This document shows positions 29,378 to 36,760 of a stretch of 64,000 bases of DNA, one piece after another. Location: NCBI RefSeq assembly GCF_000293805.1, contig NZ_AMBZ01000002.1, positions 395,001 to 459,000 of the forward strand, in the 5' to 3' direction. Within the stretch, counting starts at the first letter, position 1; every line of letters begins with the position of its first letter. A program made the translations under genes and the position numbers. Under the pieces are notes generated by a model. That model was not told the DNA's origin. It did not search any database and saw nothing but the letters and a program-made list of their open reading frames with translations. Source of the DNA: Paenibacillus alvei DSM 29 (GTDB lineage: Bacteria > Bacillota > Bacilli > Paenibacillales > Paenibacillaceae).

Positions 29378-29923
29378 TTATTCAAAACACGCGGAATAGA
29401 CTTCTCCTACACCAAAAATCCCTATCAGTGCGCTTATCACTTCTTTGCCAGCAGTGTTAGCGGCATCTTGTACACCCATTTTGATAGCCTCCGTCGTAGA
29501 TATGCCCATTCCTTTGGCTACTTTGTAGGTTTCCAGAACTTTTGTCACGAACTTCACAGTTCCACCGGCTGCCTTAATGGCGTCTTTTATTTTGGTAATC
29601 TTAGCTGGCGCAAAAACAAGAGCTGCCACAGCCAATCCTACTGCAGACAAGCACCCAATAGCTCCACTCGTGGCATACTCGGAGACGCGAAATTCCGTAT
29701 TCGCATTGAACCATTCCATGATCGCATCAGGACCGCGCTGAATAACATCATTAGGCATTCTTTCGATTGCAGCAAGAGCTCTTTCCACTTCAACGAAATT
29801 CGGATTGGCTTGCGAAATTTTCGTACTGACAGGCGGGCTCGCTTGACTTGCCGCTGCGCTTGCCGCGCTCCCCCACGAAAACACACTGACCGTAATTGCG
29901 GTGACCAGCGACAGTGCCTTCAT
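29378..29923 (-). CDS. Secreted two-cysteine protein, paralogue 1 (unrecognised family)
   Basis: Product of 181 residues from ATG 29923: signal peptide MKALSLVTAITVSVFS with an AASAA cleavage region, a short Ser/Pro-rich linker, a helical region (IERMPNDVIQRGPDAIMEWF), then a strongly hydrophobic or amphipathic C-terminal half GAIGCLSAVGLAVAALVFAP...AKITKIKDAIKAAGG, ending YSACFE. Only two cysteines occur in the mature part, Cys91 at the start of the hydrophobic segment and Cys179 three residues from the end. It is homologous to the 54.9 kb gene, with the same length. Membrane-active toxin or bacteriocin is a guess from composition. An in-frame GTG at 29944 adds seven residues, but it abuts GGAAGG; start uncertain. 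Confidence 0.75.
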   Translation of the reverse strand: MKALSLVTAITVSVFSWGSAASAAASQASPPVSTKISQANPNFVEVERALAAIERMPNDVIQRGPDAIMEWFNANTEFRVSEYATSGAIGCLSAVGLAVAALVFAPAKITKIKDAIKAAGGTVKFVTKVLETYKVAKGMGISTTEAIKMGVQDAANTAGKEVISALIGIFGVGEVYSACFE

Positions 29924-30033
29924 TCCAAAACATGGTACAATCACCCTTCCATACAGAAAATATCATACATTTTCCATGTTATCATTTTGCATAATGCTTT
30001 CAATTATGGATTTATTAAACAGGAGTGATTTAA

Positions 30034-30405
30034 ATTAAAAAACTGACAATAGGTTATATTATTCTAGCAATCATTGTAGCATTCGCTATTTTCGCTTACT
30101 TTTTCATCCCCTATCCGTTCGTAAAGGAGATTGCTGTTTCTGGCTGCATTTTATATTTCGCAATTATGATGCTCTTACTAAGAATAAAGGACGATAAGGA
30201 GCATCCAGATAGAGCGAATAAAAAGACGGGCATTTACTCCGAATTTTACAGAGGAGTTTACATCGGTTTCGGTATCGTTCTGGGCATTAATTTTTTCATT
30301 CAACTATTTTCCGATGATGAGATCATGAAAATTACTTCTAGGGTATTCACATATACCTATGCCGCCATTTTGGGTATTATCTATTTAGTAAAGAGGAACA
30401 AGTAA
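30034..30405 (+). CDS. Small multi-helix membrane protein with apparent AUU start
   Basis: From ATT 30034 the product is 123 residues: an N-terminus reading (I/M)KKLTIGYIILAIIVAFAIFAYFF followed by three further hydrophobic segments and a basic end. AGGAG lies at 30021-30025, eight bases before ATT, ideal spacing, and no ATG, GTG or TTG is available there; the first in-frame ATG (30166) would remove the first two helices and has no ribosome binding site. AUU starts are known for infC. The gene is divergent from the secreted-protein gene; an immunity role is conceivable but unsupported by homology. Confidence 0.65.
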   Translation: MKKLTIGYIILAIIVAFAIFAYFFIPYPFVKEIAVSGCILYFAIMMLLLRIKDDKEHPDRANKKTGIYSEFYRGVYIGFGIVLGINFFIQLFSDDEIMKITSRVFTYTYAAILGIIYLVKRNK

Positions 30406-30504
30406 CGGAAGCCGTAATTCAATAAATCCCCCTCGATGTGGACATGATTTCCCCTTTAACCGGTTATAGTATCATGGAATACCAAACGAGGAGGGATCTG
30501 TGCA

Positions 30505-30636
30505 ATGGAGGACACCAAGCAATTTGTAGAAAAGCTGCACGAGGATCAGCAGAAGACAAAGCGCAACCAGCAGCGCCATGGCGAAGGTAACCCGGGATCG
30601 AGCTTGCCAGGAAAGCAGCACAGCACGAACAAATAA
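30505..30636 (+). CDS. DUF4023 family small protein
   Basis: A 43-residue hydrophilic peptide beginning MEDTKQFVEKLHEDQQK and ending GNPGSSLPGKQHSTNK, the DUF4023 pattern (FVEKLHE...GNPG..LP.KQH) found in Bacillus and Paenibacillus. GAGGAGGG lies nine bases before the ATG. Function is unknown; relatives are annotated only as short conserved proteins. A hairpin follows directly. Confidence 0.85.
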   Translation: MEDTKQFVEKLHEDQQKTKRNQQRHGEGNPGSSLPGKQHSTNK

Positions 30637-30643
30637 AAAGGAT

Positions 30644-30700
30644 AGCCGCGCATAAATCCAGAGCCGCATTCATGCAGCAAGGATTCATGCACGGCTTATT
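30644..30700 (+). terminator. Probable terminator after the DUF4023 gene
   Basis: AGCCGCGCATAAATCC pairs imperfectly with GGATTCATGCACGGCT, followed by TATTTACT. Confidence 0.6.
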
Positions 30701-30893
30701 TACTATATAAGGGATATCATTAAACCTGCATCATCGAACTTCATCCACAATGGCAAACGGAATGACGGGCGCATCGTTGACTTATACGAACACGCAGCAG
30801 TACGATAGACAGGAGGCTTTCAATATTCGGCCGACTAAATGGACAAGCTAGGGAAGTCCAATTTGGAGCCTTACAGACTTAGTACACTGAATC

Positions 30894-31607
30894 ATGATCC
30901 GGGGTGGAACCATTTGTAATTCAAAAGCAAGTTACGCTAACAATACAACGAACAGAACTGCCGAAACTAACCACGTAAGACTACGCCGTACTGATATCCG
31001 CCAAGCTGCCGCCGTCCTTGCACAAGGATTTATGGATGACCCGTTATATGAGCACATGCTTCCAGAACGGACAACCCGCCTGGAGGTGCTTACCATCTTC
31101 TTCCGCAACTATATCACCATGCTTTATGAGGAAGCCGACCTGTATGCAACGTCCGAACGGCTGGAAGCGGTTGCCCTCGTGTTCCGCTCTGAGCGGGCCG
31201 GAGTGTCTCAGCTCTCTCATGTAAGGTATCTGTACCGAATTGCTATTGCAATTATCAAATCAATTCCGATGTGCCGTTATATCCGCTTCTCTCAATTCAT
31301 ACGCGGATTGTCTACGCTGAACGCCATGAGCTCCGCCTGGCTATCCGAACTAAATGAGCATGACTATATCCATTTAGACATGCTTGTCGTGCAGCCGCAA
31401 TACCGCGGTCAAGGTTTCGTCAGCCTATTGATGAGGCCCTTGCTCACCGAATGCAATGCGCGCGGGATCCCTTGCACTCTGGAGACACATAACCCGAGCA
31501 ACATTTCCTTGTATGGACATTATGGATTCGAAGTGGTGGATACAATCCCAATGCCCGGGAACAGCGCATCCCAACAATATTGCATGGTGTATCGTCCCGA
31601 TAAATAA
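30894..31607 (+). CDS. GNAT family N-acetyltransferase
   Basis: A 237-residue protein with a GNAT fold from about residue 27 (VRLRRTDIRQAAAVLAQGFMDDP) to the acetyl-CoA-binding V(V)QPQYRGQGFVSLLMRPLL and the late motif NPSNISLYGHYGFEVVDTIPMPG. Acceptor substrate unknown. The first ATG (30894) lacks a ribosome binding site and the first 25 residues are not conserved in character, so the true start is uncertain. Cytoplasmic, apparently monocistronic. Confidence 0.85.
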   Translation: MIRGGTICNSKASYANNTTNRTAETNHVRLRRTDIRQAAAVLAQGFMDDPLYEHMLPERTTRLEVLTIFFRNYITMLYEEADLYATSERLEAVALVFRSERAGVSQLSHVRYLYRIAIAIIKSIPMCRYIRFSQFIRGLSTLNAMSSAWLSELNEHDYIHLDMLVVQPQYRGQGFVSLLMRPLLTECNARGIPCTLETHNPSNISLYGHYGFEVVDTIPMPGNSASQQYCMVYRPDK

Positions 31608-31669
31608 ATCGTTTACATCTTTTTCATGTATTCGCAATTACTGAGCTGCATATAATCAATTATCCATTG

Positions 31670-31694
31670 AGCATAGGTTAAAATAACCTATGCT
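31670..31694. promoter_or_regulatory. Perfect 11-bp-arm inverted repeat upstream of padR-P450
   Basis: Arms AGCATAGGTTA and TAACCTATGCT separated by AAA, 28 bp before the padR start. No T tail follows, so an operator is more likely than a terminator. PadR family members commonly autoregulate through such dyads. Confidence 0.65.
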
Positions 31695-31721
31695 CTAATT
31701 TATATACGAACAGGAGGACAT

Positions 31722-32267
31722 ATGTATATTGATATTCTGTTGCTTCATCATCTCATGATTAAGCCCAAGCACGGCTATGAGGTAAAGAAGCAGTTGGAGC
31801 GTCTGTTCGCTGACACCATCCGAGTGAACAACAACATGCTCTACCCCTCCCTTCGCAAGTTCGAACAAATAGGGGCCATTACGAAAGAAGTGGACACCCG
31901 GCCTGGTAAGCCTTCCCGCCACATGTACGCCATTGCTGAGCTAGGTAAAAAGATGTTCCATAAGCTGCTGCGAGAATTTCCCCCGGAATTTGCAGCTCAT
32001 GAAAATGAATTCATTGTTCGCGTCAGTTTGTTCGAATATTTGCAGATTCCCGAACAGGAGGCGATTTTGAACGCCCGAACCGATTATCTTCGCAGCCAAC
32101 TCGAAATCATTACTCAAGGACAATCGCTCACCGAAGGCAAACCTTTCGCCATAAGCACATTTCAATTCTTGATCAAGAAGCTGCGAGACGAACTGAACTG
32201 GATCGAAACTCTTAACGACCAGCTATACAGTTACAAAGGAGGGAATTCGATTGAAAACAAAGGGTGA
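31722..32267 (+). CDS. PadR family transcriptional regulator
   Basis: A 181-residue regulator with an N-terminal PadR winged helix (ILLLHHLMIKPKHGYEVKKQLE ... NNNMLYPSLRKFEQIGAITKEV ... KPSRHMYAIAELG) and a C-terminal helical dimerisation domain (PadR subfamily with Vir_act_alpha_C). AGGAGG precedes the ATG. It overlaps the P450 gene by 17 bp, implying coexpression and probably control of the P450. Confidence 0.92.
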   Translation: MYIDILLLHHLMIKPKHGYEVKKQLERLFADTIRVNNNMLYPSLRKFEQIGAITKEVDTRPGKPSRHMYAIAELGKKMFHKLLREFPPEFAAHENEFIVRVSLFEYLQIPEQEAILNARTDYLRSQLEIITQGQSLTEGKPFAISTFQFLIKKLRDELNWIETLNDQLYSYKGGNSIENKG

Positions 32268-33459
32268 AATCTTTATTCATGAGATTACCGGGTTCAAAAC
32301 GAAAGAGCAGTTGTGGAATCCGTATGCCTGGTTTCAACATATGCGTGAAAAGAACCCGGTCTACTATGACGCGGAGCAGGATGTGTGGAATGTATTCCGC
32401 TATGAGGATGCAAAACGAGTTCTCTCGGATCATCAGCTCTTCTCCAGCGTACGTGAGCGCAGCATCGTCCCCGTGCCGAGGGATAACAGCGGTATCAGCC
32501 TGACCCTCTCGGATCCGCCGATTCATCGAAAGCGCCGAGCGCTTATTGCCAAAGCATTCGTTCCACGCAGCTTGGAGCACTGGAAGCCGAAAATTCAGGC
32601 AATCGTCGATGGATTGCTCGACAACATGCAAACACAAAGCACGGTGGACATTGTGAAGGCATACGCTGTCCCGCTGCCTGTGACGGTAATTGCCGATCTG
32701 CTTGGCGTGCCATCCCGCGATTGGGCTCAGATTAAGCGTTGGTCCAACATTCTGTTCATGGGCCATCACCGGGGCAGCATTGAACATCAGAAGCTTCAAA
32801 AAGACATGGCCATGAAGGAGTTCTCGGAATATTTACGCCCCCTGGTTCTGGAGAAACGCACTCACCCTCAAGACGACATCTTATCCGACCTGACTATGGC
32901 AGAATACGAAGGAAGCCGATTGACCGATGAGGAGATTGTAAGAACCGGAATCGGCCTGCTGGGTGCCGGCAATGAAACGACAACTACGCTCATCACGAAT
33001 TGCTTTTATTGCCTGCTCTACGATCAACCGTCTGCTTTCGAAGAACTGTGCCAACATCCCGCGCTTGTCCCGCAAGCAATCGATGAAGCGCTGCGCTACC
33101 GGTTCCACATATGCATAGATCGAACGATTACGCAGGATACGAATGTATTCGGCCCGCCTATGAAAAAGGGGCAGATCGTGATCGCTTGGATGAGTTCCGC
33201 AAATCGGGACGACAGACAATTTGCCCACCCGGAGAAATTTGATATTCATCGCACAGGCAACGACAAGCATTTGACCTTCGGCAGCGGCCATCATTTCTGT
33301 CTCGGTGCACCGCTTGCCCGGCTAGAGGCAGAATATGCGCTAACATCCTTCCTTAAACGGTTCCCTTCCGCTTCCGTATCGGAGACCTTCCGCCTTGACG
33401 AGCATATGCCTGATCACAGCCACAAACTCTCCAGCCTGCCGATTCGTATTTATGAATAG
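32251..33459 (+). CDS. Cytochrome P450
   Basis: Soluble class I-type P450 of 402 residues. I-helix oxygen motif GAGNETTTT, K-helix ExxR as EALR, and the haem-binding loop FGSGHHFCLG with the thiolate Cys350. Translation starts at TTG 32251, with GGAGGG seven bases upstream inside the end of padR. No ferredoxin or ferredoxin reductase gene is nearby, so the redox partner is encoded elsewhere. The substrate is unknown; membership near CYP102/107-like bacterial hydroxylases is only a general impression. Confidence 0.95.
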   Translation: MKTKGEIFIHEITGFKTKEQLWNPYAWFQHMREKNPVYYDAEQDVWNVFRYEDAKRVLSDHQLFSSVRERSIVPVPRDNSGISLTLSDPPIHRKRRALIAKAFVPRSLEHWKPKIQAIVDGLLDNMQTQSTVDIVKAYAVPLPVTVIADLLGVPSRDWAQIKRWSNILFMGHHRGSIEHQKLQKDMAMKEFSEYLRPLVLEKRTHPQDDILSDLTMAEYEGSRLTDEEIVRTGIGLLGAGNETTTTLITNCFYCLLYDQPSAFEELCQHPALVPQAIDEALRYRFHICIDRTITQDTNVFGPPMKKGQIVIAWMSSANRDDRQFAHPEKFDIHRTGNDKHLTFGSGHHFCLGAPLARLEAEYALTSFLKRFPSASVSETFRLDEHMPDHSHKLSSLPIRIYE

Positions 33460-33634
33460 CCCATTTCCTTCTTCAACTCTGGCTTTCCTTCCCCGACAAA
33501 AGGATCCGTATTTTTAGCAAATTCGACATTTTTTTAAATGAACCTACAGAAGTCAATCCGCCCCGTTGCATTTCTATCAACCTTTCGATATGCTAAAGAT
33601 AACTATCTTCATCTATGAAAAGGAATGTTTCGAC

Positions 33635-34003
33635 ATGCAGGATTGGATTGACTATTGTTTTGACAAACAAGGCGCTCGTCTAACCTACCCGTTCGGTGAC
33701 GAAGTTCCCGTATTTCGCGTAGGCGGCAAAATGTTTGCTTTGTTCCGTGAAACGGACGGTTCTCCAAGTGTTACGTTGAAGTGTGACCCCTTCCGTGCCG
33801 AGTCCCTGCGCGAGCAATTCGCCGAGATTACACCGGGTTATCACATGAACAAACGGCATTGGAACACGGTGGCGCTCAATGGCAGCTTGAGTGAGCAGGA
33901 TATTAAGATGCTCATTGACCATTCTTATGATCTCGTTTATAAGTCATTGACGAGGGAAGAGAAAGCAATCATTACCGCGAATCAATTAATGGGGCGAGTG
34001 TAG
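33635..34003 (+). CDS. MmcQ/YjbR family protein
   Basis: A 122-residue protein with the YjbR fold: MQDWIDYCFDKQGARLTYPFGDEVPVFRVGGKMFALF, CDPFRAESLREQF, and the C-terminal MNKRHWNTVALNGSLSEQDIKMLIDHSYDLVYKSL. These are CyaY-like folded, possibly DNA-binding; function is unknown. ATG 33635 follows AAGGA; the open frame upstream lacks a ribosome binding site. Confidence 0.88.
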   Translation: MQDWIDYCFDKQGARLTYPFGDEVPVFRVGGKMFALFRETDGSPSVTLKCDPFRAESLREQFAEITPGYHMNKRHWNTVALNGSLSEQDIKMLIDHSYDLVYKSLTREEKAIITANQLMGRV

Positions 34004-34030
34004 GTGAGCAATCACCTTTACGGTTCGGAG

Positions 34031-34063
34031 GACGTCAATGTCCTACATGGATGACGTCTTTTT
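34031..34063 (+). terminator. Terminator after yjbR
   Basis: GACGTCA...TCC pairs with GGA-TGACGTC, followed by TTTTT. Confidence 0.75.
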
Positions 34064-34070
34064 GCGGACA

Positions 34071-34112
34071 ATAAGACAAGGGATGTGCCAAGCGGCACAT
34101 CCCTTGTCTTAT
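34071..34112. terminator. Strong bidirectional hairpin between yjbR and the prenyltransferase gene
   Basis: Perfect 19-bp stem (34071-34089 with 34094-34112) with a four-base AAGC loop, two bases before the minus-strand stop at 34114. It probably terminates the prenyltransferase transcript. Confidence 0.8.
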
Positions 34113-34113
34113 T

Positions 34114-35061
34114 TCAGGCAAATAAAATAGCCAGCCCGAACACAAGTATGCGAGTCACATTCATCAGAACGAAGTTCTTCACTGCCAATACGAAGGTGCG
34201 TTCCTTCGTCTGCTCCTGTATGAACCCCTTCATATTTTTACTCACGGGAACGAATGTCGCTGCAATTAGTAGCAGCAGCACTGGATGCACCCCAATGATA
34301 TAGAGGACAATGACATCCAGGTACGCCGCCGCATACAGCCATTGAAACAACACTAGCGCACTTGGCTTCCCAATATATACAGGCAAGGTATACCGCTTAT
34401 TCACCAAGTCATCCTCAATGTCACAGATGTTGTTCGCCAGCATAATATTGGCGATACCTAGAATTGCTGGAATAGATATCACAAATACAAGCAGGACCTC
34501 CATGATATTAATGTCGAGATGCGCCATCCGAAGATCCAGTGTCAATGAGACAAGCTGCTCTTTATCCACATGAATGTATGCAGAAATAAAAATGATCACG
34601 AACCCCATAAATAATCCCGAGAACAGCTCACCTAGCGGCATGCGCGATATTGCAATCGGTCCAAGCGAATACAGAAACCCGACAAGGAAAGATAAGCCCC
34701 CTAACCCGAGAATCAGAATATCAGTCTGCAGCACCAACGCGATTCCAGAACTGATGGCCGCCACAAGCAGCGATGCAATCGCCCATACTACTGTTGATTC
34801 CTTCAGCCCATAGGAAACAATCGCATTATGAATCTCGTAGCCATATCCGTGCGTTTTAATTGCCTTTTTGTAATCAATATAGTTGTTGATGGCCGTCGTC
34901 GCCATGTCAAAGGACAATAGGGAGACGAACATAAGTAGGAAATGAACCGGCCGGAATTCATGGAATCGAAACAACGCGTACAATGTCCCAATAAAGAACG
35001 GAATCATGCTTGCGACCTTCGTTTGAATTTCGACCAGCTTCAGAAATTGTCCGACTTTCAC
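34114..35061 (-). CDS. menA: UbiA-family prenyltransferase, MenA-like
   Basis: A 315-residue integral membrane prenyltransferase, probably 1,4-dihydroxy-2-naphthoate polyprenyltransferase of menaquinone synthesis. It has the first Asp-rich region NNYIDYKKA, GPIAISRMPLGELFSGLFMGFVI, and the second NNICDIEDDLVNKRYTLPVYIG. Start is GTG 35061 with AAAGGA nine bases upstream; the frame stays open further but without a start signal. Menaquinone would feed the qox and cyd oxidases in this window. Other UbiA functions cannot be excluded because no men genes adjoin. Confidence 0.85.
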   Translation of the reverse strand: MKVGQFLKLVEIQTKVASMIPFFIGTLYALFRFHEFRPVHFLLMFVSLLSFDMATTAINNYIDYKKAIKTHGYGYEIHNAIVSYGLKESTVVWAIASLLVAAISSGIALVLQTDILILGLGGLSFLVGFLYSLGPIAISRMPLGELFSGLFMGFVIIFISAYIHVDKEQLVSLTLDLRMAHLDINIMEVLLVFVISIPAILGIANIMLANNICDIEDDLVNKRYTLPVYIGKPSALVLFQWLYAAAYLDVIVLYIIGVHPVLLLLIAATFVPVSKNMKGFIQEQTKERTFVLAVKNFVLMNVTRILVFGLAILFA

Positions 35062-35742
35062 GTTATGACATCCTTTACATGTCCCAATGGGTTGGTCTAT
35101 GTACCGACAGAGTTCCCGATACTTCGTAAAATATATCAAAATCCTGCTTATTCGGGTAGTAGGGGAAATTGTAATTCCGCCAAATCCGGCGCAATTAAGA
35201 GGAAATGCAAGCAAGAAGGTCAATATTCAACTTAAAACTAGAATTATTTCCTAACAATCGATATGATTGGTTATTCTCCGCCTTCGAAATGCGGTTTATA
35301 CAAAATGGAGTGAGCGTGCGCTAGAGCGAGAAATCGGGACCTGATTGTTACTGCAAGGCAAAATGAAGCGCTTGTTCAATTATGTACGATCGATCGCTTC
35401 CACTGTACACAAACCCTTAAAAATTGAGGAATAATGTGGGTTTTCGGGCTGTAATCGGCCTCTCAATTGTGACAGTATTGGTACACTTGATGGTCTTAGG
35501 GGCAATTATGAACAAATTTCAAAAACGGCGATTTTGGCGGAAATTCAATGATATTTATCACTTTTTCGGATTTTGGGCACATTTCAGACAGGAAAACTAA
35601 ACCCTAATTTGGATATCAATGTAAACAAAGGAGCACTATGTCATTTGTAATTCTGAGAGCTTCCTAATAAGATATAGCATGATTACAATATCCCGATTTC
35701 CTTCCATATATAAAGCCAACCAACAGAGAAAGGGGTACCTTG
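35062..35742. other. Long intergenic region upstream of qoxABCD
   Basis: About 680 bp without a convincing gene. It holds a nine-codon mini-ORF at 35638-35667 (MSFVILRAS, then tandem stops TAATAA) with AAAGGAG five bases before its ATG, ending about 75 bp before qoxA. No known riboswitch or T-box pattern was recognised. Confidence 0.45.
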
Positions 35743-36731
35743 ATGAAAAGAAAGGGTTGTTATTCACCTTATTCGCAGCTCTTCTTGTCCTCTTGACCGG
35801 TTGTGATTCATTAGATGTTATGAATCCGAAAGGTCCGATGGCCAAGACGCAATCCGACGTCATTATTTTCTCCATGATTGTCATGGCGGGAATCTTGTTC
35901 GTCGTGTATGCACTTTATATTTTCATGTTAACGAAGTATCGCGCTTCCAAAGCAGCACCTGATTATGAGCCTCCTCACGAGGAAGGAAGCAAGTGGCTGG
36001 AGATTACATGGACGTTAATCCCGGTTATCATCGTAACTGTGCTGTCTGTCGTGACGATTCGCTCTACTGTAGCAGTTGAATCGCCGCCAGAAGGATATGA
36101 CAATCAGAAGCCGCTCGTTATCTATGCCGCATCTTCCAACTTTAAATGGCATTTCAGCTATCCAGAAGAGGGCATTGAAACCGTAAACTATTTGAATATT
36201 CCGACGAATCGCCCAATCGAGTTCCGTCTCTATTCTTACGGACCGATTACAAGCTTCTGGGTACCGCAGCTTGGCGGTCAGAAGTACGCGATGAGCGACA
36301 TGGTGACGACGCTTCACCTTGCAGCTGATCATGAGGGTTCATTCGATGGTAAAAACTCTAACTTCAGCGGTAAAGGCTTCGCGCACATGCAGTTCGAAGT
36401 GCTTGCCATGTCACCTGCCAAATACACAGAGTGGGTAAAAGAAGTGAAAGGTTCTGCTTCTGAATTGACGGAAGAGGAATTCAACTCCTTGCTGAAAACT
36501 GAATTTGTGGGACGGAAAACATATTCCTCCACACACCTGACATTTAGACCAGCACCAGAGGGTGAACACGGCGGCCACCACCATGGCGGATCGTCAAATG
36601 GCGACTCTCATAAGGAATCGGATAAAGAAATGGATCATTCGAAGATGGATCACTCCAATATGGATCACTCGAACATGAACCATTCCAACAATGAACACCA
36701 AGAGATGGAACATGCTCAACATGGCAACTAG
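35743..36731 (+). CDS. qoxA: Quinol oxidase subunit II (frame disturbed at codon 5)
   Basis: Lipoprotein subunit of the aa3/bo3-type menaquinol oxidase, with lipobox LLVLLTGC, two membrane helices and the cupredoxin domain. CuA ligand cysteines are absent (FAHMQFEVLAMSPAKY), as in quinol oxidases. The C-terminal 55 residues are rich in His and Met with repeated MDHS units. The expected start ATG 35743 (AGAAAGGGG seven bases upstream) reads MKRKG and then needs a minus-one shift at GAAAGGG to enter the long frame LLFTLFAALL; adding one base gives 329 residues. An in-frame ATG at 35679 has no ribosome binding site. Either a one-base deletion or error, or a poor alternative start. Confidence 0.85.
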
Positions 36732-36760
36732 AACGAACAAGAAAGGAGTAATTTGAGACT

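Noticed and set aside
30760..30850. Possible small gene before the GNAT gene (MANGMTGASLTYTNTQQ)
   Set aside because: No ribosome binding site and no family resemblance.
30840..30925. Possible T-box leader before the GNAT gene (GGGGTGGAACC resembles the T-box AGGGTGGNACC)
   Set aside because: The conserved GCG after the motif, a specifier stem I and a terminator/antiterminator pair are not visible, and the gene is not a typical T-box target.
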